From Kiritimatiellia bacterium (lineage in GTDB: Bacteria > Verrucomicrobiota > Kiritimatiellia > SLAD01), in NCBI GenBank assembly GCA_007125875.1, contig SLCI01000144.1:1-31592 (forward strand): a DNA stretch of 31,592 bases, given 5' to 3'. Shown piece after piece: positions 23,332 to 31,592 of this stretch. The first letter of the stretch is position 1. The number at the start of each line of letters is the position of its first letter. The notes under the pieces are model-generated. The model saw only the letters and a program-made list of their open reading frames with translations. It had not been told where the DNA came from and made no database searches. Both the position numbers and the translations under genes were made by a program.

Positions 23332-23817
23332 GTGCGTTACTCGCTTAAAGGCAGCGGGTTACGCGTATTGTTTGGATTTTCTTTGTTGGCCGCTCTTTTT
23401 GTTGCTTCAAGTTGCAGCTATCGAGACATGCGCCGCTCGCCGCCGCGTCGAGTCGCTCAAGCTGATGCGCAAATTCATCGCTTGGAGGTGACAGCATATT
23501 GTCCTTGCGGACATTGTTGCGGTTGGCGGAGGAACTGGTTAGGACGTCCGGTATATGCGTATGGCCCGCGCAAGGGGGAGCGGAAGGTTGTCGGACAAAC
23601 GGCGAGTGGATCGATGGCTCGCCCTGGAACCATTGCCGCCGATACCCGAGTCTTTCCTTTTGGTACCATAATGTACGTTCCGGGGTATGGTTACGGTATG
23701 GTTGAGGACCGTGGCGGGGCGATTAAGGGGAATAAAATCGATCTATTCTATCGGACGCATCAGCAGGCATTGGAGTGGGGGCGTCAGCAGGTTGATGTTA
23801 AAGTATGGCTTCCTTGA
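23332..23817 (+). CDS. 3D-domain lipoprotein
   Basis: The frame extends far upstream across rsmB, but the GTG at 23332, with GGTGAG 4 bases before it, gives a sensible 161-residue protein. It has a lipoprotein signal (LFGFSLLAALFVASSC) with C28 as the expected lipidated residue, then a 3D domain. VTAYCPCGHCCGW and TASG are the usual entry motifs, and the three conserved aspartates lie in AADTRVFPFG, VEDRGGAIKG and KIDLFYRTH. 3D domains have the double-psi beta-barrel fold of MltA/RlpA lytic transglycosylases and usually act on peptidoglycan. Four extra cysteines near the domain entry may form disulfides. It is first in a run with cvpA and dnaG. Confidence 0.85.
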   Translation: MRYSLKGSGLRVLFGFSLLAALFVASSCSYRDMRRSPPRRVAQADAQIHRLEVTAYCPCGHCCGWRRNWLGRPVYAYGPRKGERKVVGQTASGSMARPGTIAADTRVFPFGTIMYVPGYGYGMVEDRGGAIKGNKIDLFYRTHQQALEWGRQQVDVKVWLP

Positions 23818-23844
23818 TGGAAGGCCATAGCAATAGGGGGCGAC

Positions 23845-24414
23845 ATGCCGGAATTTAATATTATCGATTATTTGATTATGGGCTGGCTGCTACTGGGGCT
23901 CCTTCGTGGCACGCTGCGTGGTTTGTCAGGTGAGTTAGCAGGCTTAATGGGATTAATCATTGCGACAGTGGTTGCGTGGTATTTCTATCACCCTGTTGGC
24001 GAGTTTTTTGCCAAGACCACGGAATTGTCACCGATTCAGGCGGATACCATGGCGCTGTTGGTGATTATCGTGGGCGCCTTGATTGTGCTCGCGCTGGTTT
24101 CTGCACTGCTCAAGCAAGTCATGGAGCTGACTTTCCGCGGGCTATTTGATCGATTTGGTGGCGGACTTTCAGGCTTGTTGCGCTATGCGGCGATTATGGC
24201 CGCTGTCTTATTGCTGATAGCACAGTTCGGCGGGCCTGGCTTACGTGCTGCCGTTGAGCGCGACTCTATTCTGGGCAGCCGCGCGCTGGATGAATTGATC
24301 CCCTGGTATGAACAGATGGTGGAACGCTATCCAGATCTGCCGGCCTTTAGCGCTGACGAACCAATGGATGAGGATGATCGGCGCGAAAATCGGCACTTTT
24401 TCGAGGATTTCTGA
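23845..24414 (+). CDS. cvpA: CvpA family membrane protein
   Basis: The 189-residue inner-membrane protein has four hydrophobic segments (about 6-21, 28-47, 68-88 and 110-127) and the family pattern IIDYLIMGWLLLGLLRGTLRGLSGEL at the N-terminus and FDRFGGGLSGLLRYAAIMAAV in the middle. CvpA was named for its effect on colicin V export in E. coli; its general role in envelope homeostasis is not well defined. A strong AGGGGG sequence precedes the ATG. It lies 27 bp after the 3D lipoprotein and 3 bp before dnaG. Confidence 0.93.
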   Translation: MPEFNIIDYLIMGWLLLGLLRGTLRGLSGELAGLMGLIIATVVAWYFYHPVGEFFAKTTELSPIQADTMALLVIIVGALIVLALVSALLKQVMELTFRGLFDRFGGGLSGLLRYAAIMAAVLLLIAQFGGPGLRAAVERDSILGSRALDELIPWYEQMVERYPDLPAFSADEPMDEDDRRENRHFFEDF

Positions 24415-24417
24415 TCA

Positions 24418-26229
24418 GTGGATGGAGACGGTAAATCTTCGATCGAACAGGTTCGCCTTCATAGCGATATCGTCGAGACGATTGGTCGGTACGTCCCGCT
24501 AAAGAAAGTGGGAGGTCGCTTCAAGGCCCTTTGCCCATTTCATAAAGAAAAGACGCCATCCTTTCAGGTCGATGCCACGAAACAACTTTTCCACTGTTTT
24601 GGCTGCGGTGCGGGCGGAGACGTCTTTAGTTTCGTGATGCAATACGAGAATGTGGATTTTGTCGAGGCGGCCCGTATTCTGGCCGATCGAGCAGGTCTTG
24701 AATTCAATCCGAAGGGAATGCGAGGCGAGGGGGCGGTCGCGCGCTCCGAAAAGTCGGATCTCTACGCATTACACGAGCAGCTCGCGGCTTTTTATGCCGA
24801 GCGCTTGGCGAAAGATGGCGATGCCGAAACAGCGCGCGCTTATCTGAAACAGCGTGACCTCGAGTCTGCCTGCGCTGATTTTCAGCTAGGTTACGCTCCG
24901 GCACAGCAGGGTGTCTTGGCCAACTGGTCCCGGCAAGCCAAGCAGTCGAGCGAGCTATTGGAGAAGGCGGGCGTGCTGATGCCCAGCGATCGAGGCGGTA
25001 AACCTTATGACCGATTTCGTGGTCGCCTGATGTTCCCCATCCGTGACGAACAAGGGCGTGTGGTGGGCTTCAGTGGCCGCATATTAGACAAATCGTCTCC
25101 AGCCAAATATGTCAACAGTCCGGAAACCGCGCTCTTCAAGAAGAGTCGTATTCTCTATGCGCTGGATCGCGCTCGACAACACATGGTGGAAGCGAGGCAG
25201 GCGATAGTCTGTGAGGGGCAGATCGATGTCATCCGCTGCCATTTGGCGGGATTCCAGACGGCGGTGGCTCCGCAAGGGACCGCGCTGACAGATGCGCATG
25301 CACGCTTGTTGAAGCGCTATGCGGACGAAGTGATTTTGGTGTTTGATGCCGATATCGCCGGACAAAATGCTGCTTTGCGGGGTGCGGAAGTCTTACTACA
25401 GGAGGGCTTAACAGTACGAATCGCCGCACTGCCGAAAGGCGAAGATCCCGACACATTAATCGTTCAGCGGGGTGAATCCGCCTTTTCTGCTTTGCTGGAG
25501 CAGGCACACTCGCTGGTTGGCTTTCATGTCCAGGTTCAACGCGAACGGGGAGAACTCGATACGGATGCTGGCCGCTTGCGAGCGATTCGAGCGGTCTTGG
25601 AGACCGTTTTACACGCACCCAGCGCGGTTCAGCGCGAAACTTTTTTGCGTGAAGCCGCTGACTTGTTGGAAACATCACAGGATGCACTGAGGGCGGACAT
25701 GATGAAACTGAATCGTCCCGCGCCCCCGGCGTCGCAGCCGCCAGCTCCTGAGCGCGCAGCCCCAGCTTATCCGCCGAATGAGTTGGCCTTGATTGAGTTG
25801 ATGGTGGCACATCCTGAAATATGGGACATGGTCAGCCAGCACGTTCCACCCGAGGCCATTACCCATCCGATCAGCCGCACCATTATTCAAACAATGATGG
25901 CCATGCCCGAGCCGGATGAGGCCCACTTGATGCAGGAATTAGCTGAACAGGGTGACGAATGTCGTCGTTTGATGGCCAAAATCCAAATGACCGCTCGGAT
26001 GATCACGGGCGAGGAGGTGTCCTGTATTCAAGCTGCGCAGGACATTATCCTGAAATTGCGTATCCAGCTGATAGATCGCGAGATCAAGGCATGTCTGCAA
26101 CAATCTCAGTCGGCCACCAAAGAACAGCGTCGCCTTAATGACAATGAATGTGCCCAACTGATGTTATTGAAGAAGCAAATGCAGCGGGGCTGGGAAGCGG
26201 CATTGCCGATTCTCGAGCTGGACGATTAA
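24418..26229 (+). CDS. dnaG: DNA primase
   Basis: DnaG makes the RNA primers for replication. The 603-residue protein has the CHC2 zinc ribbon (C39-PFH42, C60-FGC63), the RNA polymerase domain (RFRGRLMFPIRDEQGRVVGFSGR near 199-221) and the Toprim metal site: E266 in VCEGQID, and D310 and D312 in VFDADIAG. A Pro/Ala-rich linker (about 434-450) leads to the C-terminal helicase-interacting domain (451-603). The start is GTG at 24418, 3 bp after the cvpA stop; no in-frame ATG lies nearby. The rpoD partner often found beside dnaG is absent here. tRNA-Glu follows after 121 bp. Confidence 0.97.
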   Translation: MDGDGKSSIEQVRLHSDIVETIGRYVPLKKVGGRFKALCPFHKEKTPSFQVDATKQLFHCFGCGAGGDVFSFVMQYENVDFVEAARILADRAGLEFNPKGMRGEGAVARSEKSDLYALHEQLAAFYAERLAKDGDAETARAYLKQRDLESACADFQLGYAPAQQGVLANWSRQAKQSSELLEKAGVLMPSDRGGKPYDRFRGRLMFPIRDEQGRVVGFSGRILDKSSPAKYVNSPETALFKKSRILYALDRARQHMVEARQAIVCEGQIDVIRCHLAGFQTAVAPQGTALTDAHARLLKRYADEVILVFDADIAGQNAALRGAEVLLQEGLTVRIAALPKGEDPDTLIVQRGESAFSALLEQAHSLVGFHVQVQRERGELDTDAGRLRAIRAVLETVLHAPSAVQRETFLREAADLLETSQDALRADMMKLNRPAPPASQPPAPERAAPAYPPNELALIELMVAHPEIWDMVSQHVPPEAITHPISRTIIQTMMAMPEPDEAHLMQELAEQGDECRRLMAKIQMTARMITGEEVSCIQAAQDIILKLRIQLIDREIKACLQQSQSATKEQRRLNDNECAQLMLLKKQMQRGWEAALPILELDD

Positions 26230-26293
26230 ATGGGCGATGGAGCGATTGGAGCCGATCTCGAAGTGGAATTATAGTTTCGGATCGGTTTTGGCA

Positions 26294-26321
26294 TTGCAAA
26301 CGGGGCGAGTTGTGCTACTTT
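26294..26321 (+). promoter_or_regulatory. Possible promoter of tRNA-Glu
   Basis: TTGCAA (26294-26299), a 16-bp spacer and TACTTT (26316-26321) precede the tRNA by about 30 bp, with a CGCCG discriminator-like stretch after the -10. The match is moderate; readthrough from dnaG is the alternative. Confidence 0.35.
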
Positions 26322-26350
26322 TCGCCGTGTCACTGATTAAGTGATCGTGC

Positions 26351-26426
26351 GTCCCCATCGTCTAGAGGCCTAGGACATCGGGTTTTCATCCCGAAAACAC
26401 GGGTTCGATTCCCGTTGGGGACGCCA
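26351..26426 (+). tRNA. tRNA-Glu (anticodon UUC)
   Basis: A 76-nt cloverleaf with the CCA end encoded. The acceptor arms GTCCCCA and TGGGGAC pair fully. The anticodon stem TCGGG/CCCGA (26378-26382 and 26390-26394) holds loop TTTTCAT with anticodon TTC at 26385-26387. The T arm is CGGGTTCGATTCCCG. The sequence is close to E. coli tRNA-Glu. A run of seven T residues directly follows (26427-26433). No integrase or duplicated 3' end suggests its use as an integration site here. Confidence 0.97.
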
Positions 26427-26441
26427 TTTTTTTGCCTACGA

Positions 26442-26897
26442 CTATCCTTCCGCTTTCTCGTCATCCGGCAGCGGAACTACCAGTAGCGGTATCTGGCTTT
26501 TCTTGAGCATAGCCTCCGATACGCTGCCCAATAACAGGTGTCGGAGCGCACCATGACCATGCGAGCCCATAACGATCAGCTCAGCTGCAAACTTTTCTGC
26601 TTCCGACAGGAGTGTATCGACGATTGCGCCTTGAATGCAGCGCCCTTCGACCTGCACATTCTGGTCCCGCAGCTTATCCTCCCACTTGCGGAGTGCCTGT
26701 TGCTCTTCCCGCAGTTCATCGGCCACCGTATCGCGCACAGTTTGTGGACCCGGACGGTACCCTACAAAGTCTGGTTCAGGTGGAGCAGCATGGACGAGCA
26801 AGACGCTCACCTCATGATTAGCGCATAGGCCGAGTGCAACCTCAACGAGCCGTGCCGTGACTGGGGAGAAGTCCATCGCAATTAACATCCGTTTCAT
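26442..26897 (-). CDS. Universal stress protein (UspA family)
   Basis: The 151-residue single-domain protein has the UspA fold: MLIAMDFSP with D9 at the first strand, VSVLLVHAAPP (30-40) and the ATP-binding signature MGSHGHGALRHLLLGSVSEAML (110-131), matching G-x2-G-x9-G-S. The intact signature places it in the nucleotide-binding branch. Such proteins support survival under starvation, redox or respiratory stress, but the direct target is usually unknown. It converges on tRNA-Glu and is divergent from the efflux operon. Confidence 0.94.
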   Translation of the reverse strand: MKRMLIAMDFSPVTARLVEVALGLCANHEVSVLLVHAAPPEPDFVGYRPGPQTVRDTVADELREEQQALRKWEDKLRDQNVQVEGRCIQGAIVDTLLSEAEKFAAELIVMGSHGHGALRHLLLGSVSEAMLKKSQIPLLVVPLPDDEKAEG

Positions 26898-27024
26898 GTT
26901 CTCACTCTAACCGATTTACGATAGATCGTCTATGCCATTACTGGTGTGAGAGAAGGTGGTGAGAAGGTGACAGGATCCTTTGGAATTGGCCAAAGCCTGT
27001 CATGATCAGGTACCTGCAGTCGAC

Positions 27025-28086
27025 ATGACGACTATGAAGCGAATATACTGTTACGCCGTTTGTGTGTTGGTCCTGCTTATGTCTGCTTGTGGATCATCCG
27101 ACTCTCATGAACGAGTACGAGATGAAACCGCTATGCCAATTGCGGCATACGTAGTGGAGCCGTTGGACTTTGCCCGTTCCCTTCGTTTAACGGGGGAAGT
27201 AGAACCTCGTGCCCGAATCCAAGTGGCTGCGCGAACAGGTGGCGCTGTGCAGGCGGTGCGGGTAGATATTGGAGATCGAGTAGAGGTGGGCGATTTGCTT
27301 GCGGAGCTGGATCGCGAAGAGGTCAAAGCCGAATTAGAGCGGGCGCAAGCGGATCAGTCCTTGTCACAGGCGACCTATGAGCGCCTGGCCGACCTTTATC
27401 GTCGTCAGTTGGTTTCTACCGCCGAATATGATGAGGCGCTGGCGTCCGTGCGTGTGGCCGGGAGTTTGGTGCGATTATGGGAAACTCGGCGTGATCATGG
27501 TGTCATTGTCGCCCCGGCAGCGGGGACCATTACGGCCCGGTACATCGAACCGGGCGAAGCGATTCAGACGCATGATCGCGTATTCGAGCTGATTGCCGAT
27601 GGCGAACTCCGTGTCCGCTTGCAGTTAACTGAGCTGGATGCGGTCCACTTGCAGCCCGGAGAGGCGATTACCTTGCGGTTCGATGCGCTGGCGGATCATA
27701 GCTTCACCGGAACCGTTGAGCGTGTGGCGCCTGCGGCGGTCGCAGGTAGCCGATGGTTCCGCGTCGATGTGCTCATTCCGGAGGATGCGATGGCAGCGGG
27801 TGTACGGGCCGGTTTCACCGCTCGGGCTGCGATTCGTGTAGATGCTCGGCCCGGCACGCTCGCGGTTCCTGGCGCGGCGATCGGGAGATCTTCGGATGGG
27901 CATTTTGTGCTGGTCGTTGATGATGCGGATCAGTTGGTCGTGCGTAATGTGCAAACAGGTATCACGCGCAATGGGGCCACGGCTATACTCGATGGGATCG
28001 AGGAAGGAGATGTGGTGTTGGCAACGAATCCGCAGGAGATGCGACCCGGTCAAGCGGTTCGCGTTGTTCGCTGGAGGTCCTTGTGA
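27025..28086 (+). CDS. RND efflux periplasmic adaptor lipoprotein
   Basis: This membrane fusion protein links the RND pump to an outer-membrane channel. From the ATG at 27025 it has 353 residues; the frame also opens at a TTG at 26980, and the ATG at 27034 is possible. The N-terminus is a lipoprotein signal, VLVLLMSAC, with C22 as lipidation site. The lipoyl half-motifs flank a short helical hairpin: VQAVRVDIGDRVEVGDLLAELDR and VIVAPAAGTITARYIEPGEAIQ. A beta-barrel and a membrane-proximal domain follow (VPGAAIGRSSDGHFVLVVDD). The hairpin is short, as in many HlyD/AcrA-type adaptors of heavy-metal or HAE1 pumps. The stop overlaps the pump start (GTGA). Confidence 0.93.
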   Translation: MTTMKRIYCYAVCVLVLLMSACGSSDSHERVRDETAMPIAAYVVEPLDFARSLRLTGEVEPRARIQVAARTGGAVQAVRVDIGDRVEVGDLLAELDREEVKAELERAQADQSLSQATYERLADLYRRQLVSTAEYDEALASVRVAGSLVRLWETRRDHGVIVAPAAGTITARYIEPGEAIQTHDRVFELIADGELRVRLQLTELDAVHLQPGEAITLRFDALADHSFTGTVERVAPAAVAGSRWFRVDVLIPEDAMAAGVRAGFTARAAIRVDARPGTLAVPGAAIGRSSDGHFVLVVDDADQLVVRNVQTGITRNGATAILDGIEEGDVVLATNPQEMRPGQAVRVVRWRSL

Positions 28087-31000
28087 CGCGCGGCCAGATG
28101 CAGGGCGAGTCCCGCGGTGGCTTGGCCAAACTCACAAGACTTGCAATCCGTCGTCCGGTTGGAACGAGCTCGATAGCGGCCGTGATTGTTATCATCGGCC
28201 TATTCGCGTTGTCGCGATTGCCGGTAGATTTGCTGCCGAACATTGAATATCCCCAGATTCGCGTGACGGTTACCTATCCGGGGGTAGCGCCCGAAGTCAT
28301 GGAGGAGCAGGTTGCGCGCGTGATTGAACGTGGGCTGGCGGGTACGGAGAACCTGACACGGATCGAGAGTCGGGTTCGACAAGGTCGTGCCGATGTCGAT
28401 CTTACTTTCCAGTTTGGTGTGGACTTGGATTTCGCGCTACAGGACGCCGCGCGTAACTTGGAGCAGGTACGCAATCGTTTACCAGACGACATTGATACGC
28501 CGCGCATTCGCAAATTTGACGCTGGGCGCGAGGCGGTCTGGCGTGGCGGTTTTATGTCTACAGTTCGCAGCGAAGCGGAAGTGACCGATTGGGTTGAAAA
28601 TGAGTTGGCACCGCGGGTCTTGATGGTCGAAGGCGTCTCAGCTGTTGAGGCCATCGGTGGAATGATTCGCGAGATCACCGTGCAGGTCGATGCCGAGCGA
28701 CTCAGCCAGTTCGGGGTTACGATGGATTCGGTCAGCCACGCCTTAAGTGCGGAGAATGTTGATGTATCCGCGGGGCGATTGACATCTTCCTCATTTGATA
28801 TCCAAGCAACAACGATAGGCCTGTTCCGCTCTCTGGATGATATCCGGCAAGTGTTGGTTCCGCTTCCCCGTATCCCGACTGCTCCGTCCGGATATCTGCG
28901 AATTGCTGAAATAGCGGATGTGCAAGATGGTGCCGTCGATCAAAGGGTCTTCGCGCGTCTCAACGGGGTGCCGGCTGCTCAGGTGGATGTTTTCAAACAA
29001 CCGGACGCTAACACGGTGGCCGTTGCGGATGCTGTGGCGGCCTTATTGGCTGACATGCAGGAGAGTGGGTTCATTCCGGAAGATATCAATTTTAGCACCA
29101 CACAGGATCCCACCTTCTTTATTCGAGGCGCGATATCCGGCGTAGCGACTGCTGCGGTATTGGGTGGCGTGTTGGCTATGGGGCTAATTTTGCTTTTTCT
29201 GGGTAGCCTGCGCAAAGGATTCATTATTGGACTTTCCATCCCTGTGGCCTTGAGTGCCACCTTCGCCTTGATGAATGTGAACGGGCTGACACTCAATATT
29301 ATTAGCCTCGGTGGTCTGGCACTGGGCGTCGGGCTGTTGCTCGATAATGCCATTGTTATGCTGGAAAATATCTTTCGGCATCGGGAAGATATGGGGAAAT
29401 CAGCTGATCAAGCAGCGGAGGATGGAGCGAGTGAGGTGGTCTCCGCGGTGACCGCTGGTACACTGACCAACTTAGCTGCCGTGACCCCCTTCTTCTTGAT
29501 CACGGGCGCTGCGGCGCTTGTTTTCAATGAAATGATTTTGACGATTTCGTTCGCGATCATGGCGACCTTGATCGCTGCATTGACAATCGTACCAATGCTC
29601 GCTGCCGTGATGGGACGTATTCGGCGCCAAAGTGGTTTGGCAGACTGGAAGATGGTGCGACAATTTAGTCGTCTTATAAAAGAGCTAAGTAATCGCTATC
29701 GACGCCTTCTGCCGGGTGTATTACGCTGGCGCTGGGCCGTATTACTGATGGCCGGTGTGCTGATGGTTGGTGCAATGATCTTATTCGGGCAGTTGGGCCG
29801 TGAATTCTTACCCGCACTCGATGATGGTCAAGTGCGTGTGCGGATAAGCTTGCCGCCCGGAACACCACCCGATGAGACGTTGGATATGGCGCGCGAAGTG
29901 GAGGCTTTGTTACGTGAAAATCCTTATGTTGAAACCGTCTTCACGCTCGCCGGTGGCGCACTTTGGGGTGGGACCGTGTCGGAGAACTCAGGCGTGGCCC
30001 AGTTTCTTGTGCAACTAGTACCACGTATTGAGCGTCCGGGTATGTCGGCCGGTCGTTGGATCCAACAGGCGCGCCAAGAGGTGCAAGGTCTAGACTTGCC
30101 GGGAGCCCGTATAGGTGTTCGACCACCCGCAATTCGTGGTCTGCGATTCACCAGTGGGGGAGATGATGTGGTGATCGGTATCATCGGGCCAGAATTGGTG
30201 GAATTGGAGCGACTTGGCCGGGAGGTGATGGCGCGGTTGGAGAATGTGTCCGGTTTAGAAGGGCTTGAAGCTGGCGATGAAGATCGTGCGCCGCGTTTGG
30301 AAATACGCATCGATCGGGAGCGCGCTGCACGCGTGGGCTTAGGTGTAATCGACGTAGGGCAGGTCTTACGGACCGCCGTTGATGGACGGGTAGCTACGCG
30401 CTTCATGGAGGGCGGCCGAGAGTACGATGTTCGCGTTCGTTTGCGCCGGGAGGATGTGAGCGATGCGGATCGCTTGGCATCGTTGATCATCCATGAGGAC
30501 GACGGTCAGTTTGTACTATTGAGCGATGTCGCTCAATTCGAGCTGGCGGATAGTCCGGCCACGATTTGGCGTGAGAATCAGAGTCGAATTGTTCGTGTAA
30601 CAGGAGACATTAACACGACCATAGCCGATGTGAGCACGGTGATCGCCGGGATTGAGTCTGCGTTAAACGATATGACTTGGCCGGAGGGATACGCCATGCT
30701 GCTTGGCGGTGAGTGGGAGACCATTCAGGATACGAACCGGGAATTACGGATTGTTATTGGCTTAGCGATTATCTTGGTTTTCACCGTCATGGCCGTGCAA
30801 TACGAACGCCTTACCAATCCACTGGTGATTTTAATGAGCGCCCCCTTGTCCTTAATCGGTGTGACCGGGATGCTATGGATAACCGGCACCACGCTTTCGG
30901 CACCAGCGCTGATTGGGCTTGTCCTATTGATCGGAATCGTTGTGAACAATGCGATTCTACTGGTCGAATATATCGAAGCAGGTCGCCGTGAGCGTGGACT

Positions 31001-31244
31001 TGATGTCGAATCCGCCATCGTAGAAGCAGGTTCGTTGCGGTTACGTCCCATTCTGATGACGACATTGACCACCGTCTTGGGGATGACGCCATTGGCCATC
31101 GGAATTGGGGAGGGAGCCGAGATCATGCAGCCACTTGCTATTGCAGTTATTGGGGGGCTGTCGGTCTCGATGTTGCTGACGCTGTTTGTGGTCCCTTGTC
31201 TTTACCGAATTTTGAACCGGCCAGCCGGCGTGTCGCATTCTTGA
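28083..31244 (+). CDS. RND family efflux permease (AcrB/HAE1-like)
   Basis: The 1053-residue inner-membrane antiporter has the family architecture of twelve helices and two large periplasmic loops. TM1 is near 27-47. The first loop has FPDI-like LPVDLLPNIEYPQIRVTVTYPGVAPEVMEEQV. In TM4, GVGLLLDNAIVMLENIFR has one proton-relay aspartate (D421) followed by N422; AcrB has two, while many HAE1-type pumps have D-N. The second-half equivalent is GIVVNNAILLVEYIEAGRR. The GTG start overlaps the adaptor stop by 4 bp. No TolC-like gene or regulator is adjacent, so the outer-membrane partner is encoded elsewhere. Substrate cannot be read from the sequence. Confidence 0.95.
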   Translation: MTRGQMQGESRGGLAKLTRLAIRRPVGTSSIAAVIVIIGLFALSRLPVDLLPNIEYPQIRVTVTYPGVAPEVMEEQVARVIERGLAGTENLTRIESRVRQGRADVDLTFQFGVDLDFALQDAARNLEQVRNRLPDDIDTPRIRKFDAGREAVWRGGFMSTVRSEAEVTDWVENELAPRVLMVEGVSAVEAIGGMIREITVQVDAERLSQFGVTMDSVSHALSAENVDVSAGRLTSSSFDIQATTIGLFRSLDDIRQVLVPLPRIPTAPSGYLRIAEIADVQDGAVDQRVFARLNGVPAAQVDVFKQPDANTVAVADAVAALLADMQESGFIPEDINFSTTQDPTFFIRGAISGVATAAVLGGVLAMGLILLFLGSLRKGFIIGLSIPVALSATFALMNVNGLTLNIISLGGLALGVGLLLDNAIVMLENIFRHREDMGKSADQAAEDGASEVVSAVTAGTLTNLAAVTPFFLITGAAALVFNEMILTISFAIMATLIAALTIVPMLAAVMGRIRRQSGLADWKMVRQFSRLIKELSNRYRRLLPGVLRWRWAVLLMAGVLMVGAMILFGQLGREFLPALDDGQVRVRISLPPGTPPDETLDMAREVEALLRENPYVETVFTLAGGALWGGTVSENSGVAQFLVQLVPRIERPGMSAGRWIQQARQEVQGLDLPGARIGVRPPAIRGLRFTSGGDDVVIGIIGPELVELERLGREVMARLENVSGLEGLEAGDEDRAPRLEIRIDRERAARVGLGVIDVGQVLRTAVDGRVATRFMEGGREYDVRVRLRREDVSDADRLASLIIHEDDGQFVLLSDVAQFELADSPATIWRENQSRIVRVTGDINTTIADVSTVIAGIESALNDMTWPEGYAMLLGGEWETIQDTNRELRIVIGLAIILVFTVMAVQYERLTNPLVILMSAPLSLIGVTGMLWITGTTLSAPALIGLVLLIGIVVNNAILLVEYIEAGRRERGLDVESAIVEAGSLRLRPILMTTLTTVLGMTPLAIGIGEGAEIMQPLAIAVIGGLSVSMLLTLFVVPCLYRILNRPAGVSHS

Positions 31245-31275
31245 CCGATCCCCTGTGATGCTTTAATGATACGCC

Positions 31276-31592
31276 ATGCCTAGCCGGAATGACATCTATA
31301 GCAAAGACACCGAACGACTCCCCACACGTCGTCGTCGGCGTTCCGGCCGTCGGGATGAGCAGTCAAATAAAGAACCGCCGCAACGTCGTTCCGGTCCTGA
31401 TCTGTACGGGAATCGTGAGCGCAAGAAGTCCTTGGCCGACGACTTGGGATTGACTCGGAGTAACGAGCAGCAGCGACGAGCCATGTCATCGCAGCAGCGG
31501 CGTCAAAACAAGCGGATGAGTACGCCCAACAAGCTGCTGTTGCTCTCACTAACGCTCATTTTATTCGCCTATCTCGGGGTATTGGGTATTAC
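31276..31592 (+). CDS. Single-TM protein with a long basic N-terminus, 3' end outside the window
   Basis: The frame from the ATG at 31276 is open for 105 codons to the window edge. The first 85 residues are highly charged and Arg/Gln-rich (LPTRRRRRSGRRDEQ, SNEQQRRAMSSQQRRQNKRM), followed by a hydrophobic helix starting at NKLLLLSLTLILFAYLGVLG. A cytoplasmic basic tail and one anchor before an unseen periplasmic part is the layout of several cell-wall or division proteins, but no family can be named. It begins 31 bp after the efflux permease. No clear Shine-Dalgarno sequence is visible. Confidence 0.65.
   Translation, partial: MPSRNDIYSKDTERLPTRRRRRSGRRDEQSNKEPPQRRSGPDLYGNRERKKSLADDLGLTRSNEQQRRAMSSQQRRQNKRMSTPNKLLLLSLTLILFAYLGVLGI

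Noticed and set aside
26351..26433. tRNA-Glu as an integration site for a mobile element
   Set aside because: No integrase, no duplicated 3' end and no composition change are seen; the neighbours are ordinary chromosomal genes.
26980..27024. TTG start for the RND adaptor
   Set aside because: It would place 15 polar residues before the lipoprotein signal. An AGGA lies upstream, so it is not impossible, but the ATG at 27025 gives the normal signal layout.
1..31592. CRISPR array, phage or transposon genes
   Set aside because: No regularly spaced direct repeats, Cas proteins, transposases or phage structural genes are recognisable on either strand.

Overview
The window looks like a chromosomal segment of a Gram-negative bacterium of the PVC superphylum, most likely Verrucomicrobiota in the broad sense. 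The evidence is indirect. lpxA (lipid A), a predicted outer-membrane barrel and an RND pump show a double membrane. A lysine-rich, histone-H1-like tail fused to a DksA/TraR domain sits directly before lspA, an adjacency I recall from chlamydiae and relatives. The intergenic DNA at 19863-20305 carries GC-rich palindromic repeats of a kind I associate with Verrucomicrobiota. No rRNA or other phylogenetic marker is present to settle the placement, and I see no phage, insertion sequence, integrase or CRISPR array.

Layout. 1-3702 (minus strand) is a proline operon, proB-proA, followed by a CYTH-domain phosphohydrolase-like gene and a multi-pass membrane protein cut by the window edge. 3871-6078 (plus) is glgB. 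6079-6278 holds two stem-loops between convergent glgB and tpx. 6279-7850 (minus) holds tpx, a probable Whirly-like ssDNA-binding protein and an SSB without the usual C-terminal tip. 8115-10709 (plus) is a hybrid histidine kinase with a 5TMR-LYT-type sensor, followed closely by a group II truncated haemoglobin, which suggests gas or redox sensing.

10945-19767 is a ten-gene plus-strand series with short gaps or overlaps throughout, preceded by a near-consensus sigma70 promoter (TTGACA-N17-TATATA): H1/DksA fusion, lspA, miaA, hflX, radC, lpxA, mutM, then an outer-membrane barrel, a sigma-70-like protein and an unrecognised 329-residue protein. The first seven genes are housekeeping (stringent-type control, lipoprotein and lipid A maturation, tRNA modification, ribosome rescue, DNA repair). 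The last three are the best candidate for something undescribed.

19768-20304 has no gene but contains several palindromic repeats, including an element of about 158 bp bounded by perfect 9-bp inverted repeats that touches the mgtE stop codon. 20305-23199 (minus) holds mgtE, rsmB and a small upstream ORF overlapping rsmB. 23332-26229 (plus) holds a 3D-domain lipoprotein, cvpA and dnaG, followed by tRNA-Glu(UUC). 26442-26897 (minus) is a universal stress protein. 27025-31244 (plus) is an RND efflux pair (lipoprotein adaptor and inner-membrane pump). A membrane protein with a basic N-terminus starts at 31276 and runs off the window.
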